Source: Pseudomonadota bacterium
GTDB lineage: Bacteria > Pseudomonadota > Gammaproteobacteria > Burkholderiales > Burkholderiaceae_B
DNA: 5,960 nucleotides
Reading direction: 5' to 3'
NCBI GenBank assembly: GCA_023427085.1
Contig: JAEZBO010000170.1
Location: 1 to 5,960, forward strand
Positions 1-5,960 of the stretch are shown here, piece after piece. Made by a program: the position numbers and the translations under genes. The notes under the pieces were generated by a model. It was given only the letters and a program-made list of their open reading frames with translations. It was not told where the DNA came from and made no database searches. Positions within the stretch are counted from its first letter, which is position 1; each line of letters begins with the position of its first letter.

Positions 1-231
1 GCCGCCTATTACGCCGCGCTCGACCGGCGCACGCCCTGGAAGGTGCGTGCCACGCTTTTCGGTGCCCTTGGCTACTTCGTCATGCCGGCTGACATGGTTC
101 CTGACTTCCTGGCGCTCGTCGGCTTTACCGATGACATCGCCGTGCTCACGGCGGCGATCACTGCCGTGCGGCCGCACATCAAGGAAAGCCACAGGCTCGC
201 CGCACGCGAGGCCCTCGCCGAGGCGGCTTGA
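1..231 (+). CDS. DUF1232 (YkvA-like) small membrane protein, 5' truncated by window edge
   Basis: The frame is open from the first base and ends at TGA 229-231, giving 76 visible residues; the true start lies outside the window. Visible residues 23-45 hold the DUF1232 core: a hydrophobic stretch LGYFVMPADMVPDF followed by GFTDD, matching the family pattern of a short membrane-associated helix, P-x-D-x-[IV]-P-D and G-[FY]-x-D-D. The tail is a charged helix ending LAEAA. DUF1232 proteins are small, probably membrane-bound, and of unknown biochemical function. An internal GTG at 43 could start a protein, but it would cut away sequence that continues naturally upstream, so I treat the gene as partial. 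It converges on the IclR gene with 35 bp between the stops and has no evident link to aromatic catabolism. The domain call is fairly sure; no role is claimed. Confidence 0.8.
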   Translation, partial: AAYYAALDRRTPWKVRATLFGALGYFVMPADMVPDFLALVGFTDDIAVLTAAITAVRPHIKESHRLAAREALAEAA

Positions 232-266
232 TCGGGTGTTGCGGGCGGTCCGCTTGCGCCGGCTCG

Positions 267-1061
267 CTACTGCACCACGAAGAATGCCTCGATGCGCTCT
301 GCTGCGACCCGCAGGCGCGGCAGAGCGGCTTCAACAAGCCTCTCCGGCGCATAGCGCGCTGCCTGCGCCGAGACATTGATCGCGCCGGCGATCCGGCCCG
401 ATCGTTCGCGCACCGGAACGGCGACCGAGATCAATCCCAGTTCCAGTTCCTCGTCGACCACGGCAAAGCCTCGTTCGGCCGCCTCGCCGATCATCAGCGC
501 CAGTCGATTCGGGTCCGTGACCGTCTTGGGCGTGTTGGCGACGATGACGGAGCGATCGAGCACTGCGGCAAGCTCAGTTGGCGGCAGGCCGCCCAGCAGA
601 ATCCTGCCCATCGCGGTGCACCACGCCGGCAGGCGCGTGCCGACATGTAGCCCGACGGACATGATGCGCTCGCCTGCCACGCGGGCGACGTACACGACAT
701 CGGTATCGGCAAGGACCGCAGCGGAGCAGGACTCGTTGAGGGTGCCTGCGACGGCACGCATATGCGGCAAGGCGAACTCCCACAGAGGTACGCCTTGGAT
801 CCATGTGCGGGCCATCGCGAGGAGGCGCGGCGTCAACAGGAACACGCGCCCGTCCTGCCGGACGTGGCCCGTGGCGACCATCGTCAGCAGAAGGCGTCTG
901 GCTCCCGCGCGCGTCAGGCCGACGGCGGCGGCAGTTTCTGTCAGGGTCAAGCCTTGCGGGCGCGCGGCGAGGGCGTCGAGCACGGCCAGCCCCTTTTCAA
1001 GCGAGCCCACATGGTCGCGCGAAGGTGGTGGAACCTCGTCCAACGTTGACTCATCTCGCAT
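267..1061 (-). CDS. IclR-family transcriptional regulator, PcaR/PcaU/PobR type
   Basis: A 264-residue protein with the two-domain IclR layout. Residues 18-85 form the winged helix-turn-helix: GSLEKGLAVLDAL, then the helix pair TLTETAAAVGLTRAGARRLL at 39-58 and the wing GHVRQDGRVFLLTPRLLAMA. Residues 95-258 form the effector domain, with DVVYVARVAGERIMSVGLHV (121-140), the family signature RLPAWCTAMGRILL (143-156) and ELGLISVAVPVRE (208-220). The segments around the wing and 143-156 resemble the subgroup that controls protocatechuate, 4-hydroxybenzoate and beta-ketoadipate genes. Length is normal for the family. It is transcribed divergently from pcaI across a 69-bp gap holding a palindrome, so control of pcaIJF, probably in response to beta-ketoadipate, is inferred. 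The ATG at 1061 gives a natural N-terminus, although no strong Shine-Dalgarno sequence precedes it. The exact ligand, and whether it activates or represses, cannot be read from sequence. Confidence 0.9.
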   Translation of the reverse strand: MRDESTLDEVPPPSRDHVGSLEKGLAVLDALAARPQGLTLTETAAAVGLTRAGARRLLLTMVATGHVRQDGRVFLLTPRLLAMARTWIQGVPLWEFALPHMRAVAGTLNESCSAAVLADTDVVYVARVAGERIMSVGLHVGTRLPAWCTAMGRILLGGLPPTELAAVLDRSVIVANTPKTVTDPNRLALMIGEAAERGFAVVDEELELGLISVAVPVRERSGRIAGAINVSAQAARYAPERLVEAALPRLRVAAERIEAFFVVQ

Positions 1062-1095
1062 GGTTATCTACGACTGTATCTCATATGAAACTTTT

Positions 1096-1122
1096 GTTCG
1101 CTATGCGAACTTCAAGGCGAAC
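1096..1122. promoter_or_regulatory. Probable IclR-type operator: palindrome plus third half-site
   Basis: GTTCGC-TAT-GCGAAC at 1096-1110 is a perfect 6-bp inverted repeat with a 3-bp spacer. A third copy of GCGAAC lies at 1117-1122, as a direct repeat of the right arm, 6 bp further on. The site is in the gap between the divergent IclR gene and pcaI and ends 8 bp before the pcaI ATG. From memory, the Pseudomonas putida PcaR site is a 15-bp element close to GTTCGATAATCGCAC, which shares GTTCG, central TA, CG and terminal AC at the same spacing. Acinetobacter PcaU is described as binding a palindrome plus an extra direct half-site. Binding by the neighbouring regulator is inferred. A plausible -10 overlaps the palindrome, but I cannot fix the promoter elements. 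Confidence 0.65.
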
Positions 1123-1130
1123 GGTACGAG

Positions 1131-1850
1131 ATGGACAAGACGAGCCCAGGCATCGAGGAGGCCCTCGCCGGCATCAGTGACGGGATGGACGTCATGATCG
1201 GCGGGTTCGGGGGTGCGGGAGCGCCGATCGAACTCATCCACGCGCTTGTGGATCGCTACAAGCGCACAGGCAGCCCCGGCAACCTCACCGTCATTAACAA
1301 CAATGCCGGAAATGGCGACATCGGCATCGCCGCGATGATCTATGCCGGCATGGTCGCCAAGATGGTGTGCTCGTTCCCGCGCTCATCAGACCCGCGTGCC
1401 TTCACCGAGCGCTATCTAGCCGGCAAGATCGGGCTCGAGCTCGTGCCTCAGGGTACGCTGGCCGAACGTATCCGCGCGGGCGGGGCAGGCATCCCTGCCT
1501 TCTACACGCCGACGAGCTACGGCACCGAAGTCGCTAACGGCAAGCCGATCGCCGAATTCGAAGGCCGCAAGTACGTTCAGGAGCGCTGGCTCAAGGCCGA
1601 CGTTGCGATCATCAAGGCAGATGTCGCCGACCGCCATGGCAACCTCACCTATCGCAAGGCGGCGCGCAACTTCTCGCCGCTGATGGCAATGGCCGCCAAG
1701 CTGACGATCGTGCAGGCGCGCCGCATCGTGGTGCCGGGCGAGATCGATCCGGAACACGTCATCACGCCCGGTATTTTCGTGGACCGCGTGGTCGAGGTTC
1801 CAAATCCCCAGCAGGAAGAGGCGCTGCTTCGCGCGGGAGAAAAGGCATGA
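1131..1850 (+). CDS. pcaI: 3-oxoadipate CoA-transferase subunit A (beta-ketoadipate:succinyl-CoA transferase alpha)
   Basis: A 239-residue family I CoA-transferase alpha subunit. With PcaJ it transfers CoA from succinyl-CoA to 3-oxoadipate, giving 3-oxoadipyl-CoA and succinate in the cytoplasm. Residues 17-32, DGMDVMIGGFGGAGAP, fit the CoA-transferase signature 1 pattern with its glycine-rich oxyanion loop. Further family features are NLTVINNNAG, GKIGLELVPQGTLAERIRAGGAGIPAFYTPT, the KYVQERW block and ADVADRHGNLTYRKAARNFSP. Length is typical of a separate A subunit. The start at ATG 1131 is preceded by AAGG at 1114-1117, a modest and somewhat distant ribosome site, and gives a normal N-terminus. 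Its stop overlaps the pcaJ start in ATGA. Leucine codons are CTC 7, CTG 4, CTT 2, CTA 1 of 14, unlike the CTG-dominated serB downstream. A related role in another 3-oxoacid pathway is possible, but the pcaF and IclR neighbours favour PcaI. Confidence 0.93.
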   Translation: MDKTSPGIEEALAGISDGMDVMIGGFGGAGAPIELIHALVDRYKRTGSPGNLTVINNNAGNGDIGIAAMIYAGMVAKMVCSFPRSSDPRAFTERYLAGKIGLELVPQGTLAERIRAGGAGIPAFYTPTSYGTEVANGKPIAEFEGRKYVQERWLKADVAIIKADVADRHGNLTYRKAARNFSPLMAMAAKLTIVQARRIVVPGEIDPEHVITPGIFVDRVVEVPNPQQEEALLRAGEKA

Positions 1851-2518
1851 GCGTCAAGCTTTCCAACGCCCAGATAGCCTGGCGCGCGGCGCAGGACCTG
1901 CCCGATGGCGCGTACGTCAATCTCGGCATCGGCTTCCCCGAGGTGATTGCCAAGTTCAAGCCGGATGGCCGCGAGGTGATCTATCACACCGAGAACGGCA
2001 TCCTCGACTTCGGCGAGTCGCCGGCGGCCGGCGAGGAAGACTGGGACCTTATCAACGCCGGTAAGAAGGCGGTGACGACCAATCCGGGCGCGGCGTTCTT
2101 CCACCATGCGGATTCGTTCGCGATGGTGCGCGGCGGTCACCTCGACATAGCCGTGCTCGGCGCATACGAGGTCGCGGAGAACGGTGATATCGCCAACTGG
2201 AGCACCGGTCCGGGGTCAGTGCCGGCGGTAGGTGGCGCGATGGATCTCGTCCACGGCGCCAAGCAGATCTGGGTGGTCACCGACCACGTCACCAAGAAGG
2301 GTGAGCCTAAGCTGCTCAAGCAGTGCCGCTTGCCGCTGACGGGCGTCGGCTGCGTCACCACCGTCTACACCAGCCTTGCGGTGATCGACATTCGCGGCGG
2401 CCGCTTCGTCCTGCGCGAGAAGCTGCCGACAATGAGCGTTGCCGAACTGCAGGCCGTCACCGAGGCCGAACTTCTCGTCGGCGACAAGGTCGGCGATCTC
2501 GTCGTACCCGAACTCTGA
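1847..2518 (+). CDS. pcaJ: 3-oxoadipate CoA-transferase subunit B (beta subunit)
   Basis: A 223-residue family I CoA-transferase beta subunit, partner of PcaI. It supplies the catalytic glutamate that forms the enzyme-CoA thioester. The motif YHTENGILDFG at residues 46-56 corresponds to the S-E-N-G signature of this family, with Glu49 as the expected nucleophile. The N-terminal VNLGIGFPEVIA (24-35) and the GGHLDIAVLGAYEVAENGDIANW region, followed by GGAMDLVHGAKQIWVVTDHV, are also standard for the subunit. Length is usual for PcaJ. The ATG shares bases with the pcaI TGA (ATGA, 1847-1850), implying coupled translation and equal production of the two subunits. A purine-rich GGGAGA at 1835-1840 serves as ribosome site. 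The stop is 12 bp before pcaF, so the three genes almost certainly form one transcript. Confidence 0.93.
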   Translation: MSVKLSNAQIAWRAAQDLPDGAYVNLGIGFPEVIAKFKPDGREVIYHTENGILDFGESPAAGEEDWDLINAGKKAVTTNPGAAFFHHADSFAMVRGGHLDIAVLGAYEVAENGDIANWSTGPGSVPAVGGAMDLVHGAKQIWVVTDHVTKKGEPKLLKQCRLPLTGVGCVTTVYTSLAVIDIRGGRFVLREKLPTMSVAELQAVTEAELLVGDKVGDLVVPEL

Positions 2519-2530
2519 TCGGACAGCTAA

Positions 2531-3739
<1,209 letters not shown>

Positions 3740-3759
3740 GCCGCTGGCGGTGCGGGTCG

Positions 3760-3778
3760 GCCGGCGGCGCCCGCCGGC
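3760..3778. terminator. GC-rich hairpin in the pcaF-serB gap, possible terminator
   Basis: GCCGGCGG (3760-3767), loop CGC, CCGCCGGC (3771-3778): a perfect 8-bp stem 20 bp after the pcaF stop. A run of six T follows only at 3803-3808, about 24 bp after the stem, so this is not a textbook intrinsic terminator. It could attenuate pca transcription into serB or act in mRNA end formation. Confidence in the hairpin is high; in termination it is low. Confidence 0.3.
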
Positions 3779-3786
3779 GCAGCGGC

Positions 3787-3792
3787 GATAAT
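3787..3792 (+). promoter_or_regulatory. Candidate -10 element for serB
   Basis: GATAAT at 3787-3792 differs from TATAAT by one base, is rare in this GC-rich context, and lies about 30 bp before the serB ATG. No -35-like hexamer is visible about 17 bp upstream, where the GC hairpin lies. It would give serB its own promoter, separate from the pca operon. This is an inference from position and sequence only. Confidence 0.3.
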
Positions 3793-3820
3793 GGCGTGAT
3801 CCTTTTTTGCGAGCCATTCC

Positions 3821-4681
3821 ATGTTGATCGTCGTCCAGGCTGCCGTGCCGATCCCCGCGCAGCAATTGTGCACGCTTGCTGGCCAGTTGGGCGCCAGCGC
3901 GATCCAGCACGACGATCCCTGCCTGGCGCGGTTGACGCTGCCGGCGCAGCCGACCCTGCCGCGCGAGCAGATCCATGCGCTGTGCCAGCAGGCCGGGCTC
4001 GACAGCGCGATCCTGCCGCAGGCCAGGCAGCTGGACGATTTCAAGCTGCTGGTGTTCGACATGGACTCGACGCTGATCGACATCGAGTGCATCGACGAGC
4101 TGGCCGACCTGATGGGCAAGAAAAACGAGGTCGCCGCGTTGACCGAACAGGCCATGCAGTCGGGCGAGGTCGACTACGACACCAGCCTGCGCCGCCGCAC
4201 GCGGCTGCTGGCCGGGCTGGCGGTATCCGAGTTCGCAGGGCTGTATCAAGAGCGGGTGCGTTTCTCGCCAGGCGCGCATGAACTGGTGGCGGCCGCGCGG
4301 CAGGCCGGGCTCAGGACCGCGATCGTATCGGGCGGCTTCGACTATTTCACCGGCCGCGTGCGCGCCGAGCTCGGCATCGACGTCGACCATTGCAACCGGC
4401 TCGCGGTGCACGAGGGCCGCCTGACCGGCGAGCTCGACGGCGTGCTGATCAACGCCGACACCAAGGCGCGGCACGTGGCGCGGCTGTGCGCCGAGCTGGG
4501 CGTGCCGACCGGCGCGGCGATCGTGGTCGGCGACGGCTCGAACGACCGCAAGATGATGGCGCTGGCCGGCCTGTCGGTGGGTTTCCGGCCCAAGCCGGTG
4601 CTGCGGCCGCAACTGGACGTGGTGCTCGATACGCTGGGGCTCGATGCGCTGTTGAAGGTGCTGGCGCCGCGCGGCGCCTGA
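3821..4681 (+). CDS. serB: phosphoserine phosphatase
   Basis: A 286-residue HAD-superfamily phosphatase that removes phosphate from O-phospho-L-serine, the final step of serine synthesis from 3-phosphoglycerate. Residues 1-72 form the N-terminal ACT-like extension seen in many proteobacterial SerB proteins. The catalytic domain starts near residue 75. Motif I is VFDMDSTLID with nucleophile Asp80 and acid/base Asp82; the substrate-cap region follows with IECIDELADLMGKKNEVAALT and FSPGAHELV. Motif II is Ser170 in IVSGGFDYFTGRV, motif III is Lys215 in ADTKARHV, and motif IV is GDGSNDRKMM with Asp238 and Asp242. The C-terminal GFRPKPVLR is also typical. The start at ATG 3821 gives the expected ACT-like strand (MLIVVQA), although the ribosome site (GCGAG) is weak. 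Leucine codons are CTG in 28 of 42, matching the downstream gene and not the pcaIJ genes. It is a housekeeping gene with no functional tie to pcaIJF. Confidence 0.95.
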   Translation: MLIVVQAAVPIPAQQLCTLAGQLGASAIQHDDPCLARLTLPAQPTLPREQIHALCQQAGLDSAILPQARQLDDFKLLVFDMDSTLIDIECIDELADLMGKKNEVAALTEQAMQSGEVDYDTSLRRRTRLLAGLAVSEFAGLYQERVRFSPGAHELVAAARQAGLRTAIVSGGFDYFTGRVRAELGIDVDHCNRLAVHEGRLTGELDGVLINADTKARHVARLCAELGVPTGAAIVVGDGSNDRKMMALAGLSVGFRPKPVLRPQLDVVLDTLGLDALLKVLAPRGA

Positions 4682-4698
4682 GCCGCGCCGCGTGTAGC

Positions 4699-4737
4699 GC
4701 GGGCGGTGTCCGGCCGGGGCGGCCGTTGATGGCCCGC
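4699..4737. terminator. Nested GC inverted repeats between convergent serB and LacI-type genes
   Basis: The 72-bp convergent gap contains an outer pair GCGGGC (4699-4704) and GCCCGC (4732-4737), and an inner pair CGGCC (4711-4715) and GGCCG (4721-4725). No T-run follows on either strand. In GC-rich genomes such structures between convergent genes can end transcription from both sides, but chance pairing is easy in sequence this rich in G and C. Confidence 0.2.
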
Positions 4738-4753
4738 CGCGGCAGGGCCGGCT

Positions 4754-5746
4754 TCAGTCTTGCGGCGTCGACTGCCGGTAGATCAGCTGGCCCGGCAACA
4801 GCCGGTGTTCGTTCTTGCCGCCTTCCTGCAGCAGCAGTTCGATCGCGGCGGCGATCATGTCCTCGACCGGCTGGCGGATCGTGGTCAGCGCGTAGGCCGC
4901 ATTCGACGCGACCGGGTGATCGTCGAAGCCGAACACCCGCACATCCTCGGGCACCCGTTTTTTCAGCGCGTGGCGCAAGGCGTCGACGGCGCCCGAGGCA
5001 ATCTCGTCGTCGGCGCAGAACAGCCCGTCGAGGTCGGGATGGCGCGCCAGCAGCAGCTGCGCGGCCTCGTAGCCCCAGGCGTAGGTGAATTCCTTTTCGA
5101 GCTCCGGCGTGTTCGTGATGCCCAGCTCGGCCAGCCGGTCGAGAAAGCCGCTGCGCCGGTCGCGGTTGGTCGACACCGACGGCATGCCGCCCAGAAAACC
5201 CAGCCGCCGGCTGCCCGAGGCGCGTAGCACGTCGGCCGCCAGCCGGCCGCCGCCGATGTTGTCGGTCGATACCGAATGGCCGTTGCCGACCTGCGAATAA
5301 CGGTTGAACATGACCACCGGCACGCCGTGGCGCACGCACAGGTCGGCGCCCGACGAGTTCAGCGACGCCGTGGTGATGATGACGCCGCGCACGCGGTAAT
5401 GCAGCACCTGCGGCATCAGGTCGTCGACAGTCTGCGGCGGCGTGGCGTTGAACAGCAGCGCCTGCATGCCGACGCGATGCAGCTCGCGGGTGATCAGCTC
5501 GAGCACCATCGGATACCAGGGGTTGGTGATGTTGGTCATCACGATGGCGATGATGTTGACCTTGCCGCTGCTCAGGCCGCGCGCGACCGGGTCGGGCCGG
5601 TAGTTCAGCAGGTCGACGGCCTTGACGATCTTCTCGCGCACTTCCTTGGACAGCGCGCCCTTGCCCGAGATGAAGCGCGAGACGGCGGCCTGCGACACGC
5701 CGGCGAACTTGGCGACGTCCTTCTGGGTGGAAGCTTTCTTCTTCAC
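4754..5746 (-). CDS. LacI-family transcriptional regulator, ligand unknown
   Basis: A 330-residue LacI/GalR-type regulator from the chosen GTG at 5746. Residues 5-26 are the helix-turn-helix, TQKDVAKFAGVSQAAVSRFI, and 51-61 the hinge region PDPVARGLSSG. From residue 64 comes the periplasmic-binding-protein-like effector domain, with TNITNPWYPMVLELI, VVMFNRYSQVGNGHSVSTDN and the C-terminal signature VFGFDDHPVASNAAYALTTI. The frame continues upstream to a TTG at 5815 (353 residues), but the extra 23 residues are arginine- and proline-rich and foreign to the family, whose members start a few residues before the helix-turn-helix; GTG is therefore preferred although no clear Shine-Dalgarno sequence precedes it. 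The SQAAVSRFISGKGALS version of the recognition region belongs to a LacI subgroup I associate with Burkholderiales, recalled without a search. No sugar or transport gene is in view, so the regulon cannot be named. It converges with serB. Confidence 0.9.
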   Translation of the reverse strand: MKKKASTQKDVAKFAGVSQAAVSRFISGKGALSKEVREKIVKAVDLLNYRPDPVARGLSSGKVNIIAIVMTNITNPWYPMVLELITRELHRVGMQALLFNATPPQTVDDLMPQVLHYRVRGVIITTASLNSSGADLCVRHGVPVVMFNRYSQVGNGHSVSTDNIGGGRLAADVLRASGSRRLGFLGGMPSVSTNRDRRSGFLDRLAELGITNTPELEKEFTYAWGYEAAQLLLARHPDLDGLFCADDEIASGAVDALRHALKKRVPEDVRVFGFDDHPVASNAAYALTTIRQPVEDMIAAAIELLLQEGGKNEHRLLPGQLIYRQSTPQD

Positions 5747-5754
5747 GCGTGGCT

Positions 5755-5931
5755 TTATCGATCGGACCCGTCGGCCCGGCGGGTCGCGGCAAGCGACAGG
5801 AAGCGCGCCAGGCAATTGCCCAGCAGGCGCGACACGTCGTTGTCGTAACGGTTGTGGGCGAGACTGCCCAGGAAAGTGATGGAGCCGACCGCGAACAGCC
5901 CGCCGCCGGCGGCGGGGACGCCGCCCGCCAT
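5755..5931 (-). CDS. Small hypothetical protein upstream of the LacI-type regulator
   Basis: A 58-residue reading frame from ATG 5931 to TAA 5755-5757, with a GTG alternative at 5943 and an in-frame stop at 5950-5952 upstream. I do not recognise the product. It has a Gly/Ala-rich N-terminus with one hydrophobic stretch (GGGLFAVGSITFLGSLA), a polar centre (HNRYDNDVSRLLG) and an Arg-rich tail. The third-position GC is high (only about 7 of 58 codons end in A/T) and leucine is mostly CTG, as in the neighbouring serB and LacI-type genes, which mildly supports coding. A G-rich AGGCGGGGG precedes the ATG at about 11 bp. Its stop lies 8 bp before the GTG of the LacI-type gene, so the two could be co-transcribed. 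It may equally be a chance frame in GC-rich DNA or the remnant of a longer gene. Confidence 0.3.
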   Translation of the reverse strand: MAGGVPAAGGGLFAVGSITFLGSLAHNRYDNDVSRLLGNCLARFLSLAATRRADGSDR

Positions 5932-5944
5932 GTGCGCGCGCACC

Positions 5945-5960
5945 CCCGCCTAGTGGCGGG
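5945..5960. repeat. Short perfect palindrome at the window edge
   Basis: CCCGCC-TAGT-GGCGGG is a 6-bp perfect inverted repeat with a 4-base loop, ending exactly at the last base of the window. It could be part of a terminator or operator for whatever lies to the right. With no flanking sequence, its full stem length and any T-run cannot be judged. Confidence 0.3.

Noticed and set aside
232..266. Possible terminator between the convergent DUF1232 and IclR genes
   Set aside because: Only a very short GCG/CGC pairing and no T-run can be seen in the 35-bp gap.
1046..1069. TTGACT and TTATCT as a -35/-10 pair for pcaI
   Set aside because: The spacing is only 12 bp, and the TTGACT lies inside the IclR coding region well upstream of the palindrome.
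376..1197. A 273-codon + strand frame antisense to the IclR gene
   Set aside because: Ser/Thr/Arg-rich shadow without domain features; the opposite strand holds a complete IclR protein.
4449..5792. A 447-codon open frame on the - strand overlapping the LacI-type gene in another frame
   Set aside because: The product is Arg/Pro/Ala-rich without domains, and the LacI-type frame on the same strand has a clear helix-turn-helix and effector domain.
5747..5815. Extension of the LacI-type protein to a TTG at 5815
   Set aside because: The 23 extra residues are unlike any LacI N-terminus and the extension overlaps the small upstream frame; the GTG at 5746 places the helix-turn-helix at the usual distance from the start.

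Overview
The window looks like a GC-rich proteobacterial chromosome segment. The right-hand part (from about 3.4 kb) has very high third-position GC and strong CTG preference for leucine, and carries SerB and LacI-type proteins in the style of Burkholderiales such as Bordetella or Achromobacter. The left-hand part is also GC-rich but visibly less biased. The taxonomic guess is from impression of protein and codon style; no search was run.

Layout, left to right: (1) the 3' end of a DUF1232/YkvA-type small membrane protein gene on +; (2) an IclR-family regulator of the PcaR/PcaU/PobR type on -; (3) a 69-bp divergent intergenic region with a perfect 15-bp palindrome plus a third, directly repeated half-site, the likely operator; (4) a compact + strand operon of 3-oxoadipate CoA-transferase subunits A and B (pcaI, pcaJ, overlapping by ATGA) and beta-ketoadipyl-CoA thiolase (pcaF); (5) a short gap with a GC hairpin, then serB (phosphoserine phosphatase) on +; (6) a convergent gap and a LacI-family regulator on -; (7) a small unrecognised - strand ORF just upstream of that regulator, and a 6-bp-stem palindrome at the window edge.

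The functional core is items 2-4. PcaIJ moves CoA from succinyl-CoA to 3-oxoadipate, and PcaF cleaves the product with CoA to acetyl-CoA and succinyl-CoA: the last two steps of the beta-ketoadipate pathway. The divergent IclR protein is the obvious controller. No ring-cleavage or lactone-processing genes are in view. serB and the lacI-type gene look like unrelated neighbours.

The most notable observations are the three-half-site operator and a sharp change of base composition inside pcaF (third-position GC about 77% before roughly codon 287 and about 93% after). That change suggests the catabolic cluster was joined to a resident pcaF 3' end and serB region by recombination, or that the assembly is chimeric there. 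I found no convincing wholly new system: no CRISPR array, transposase, integrase, RNA gene or defence locus.
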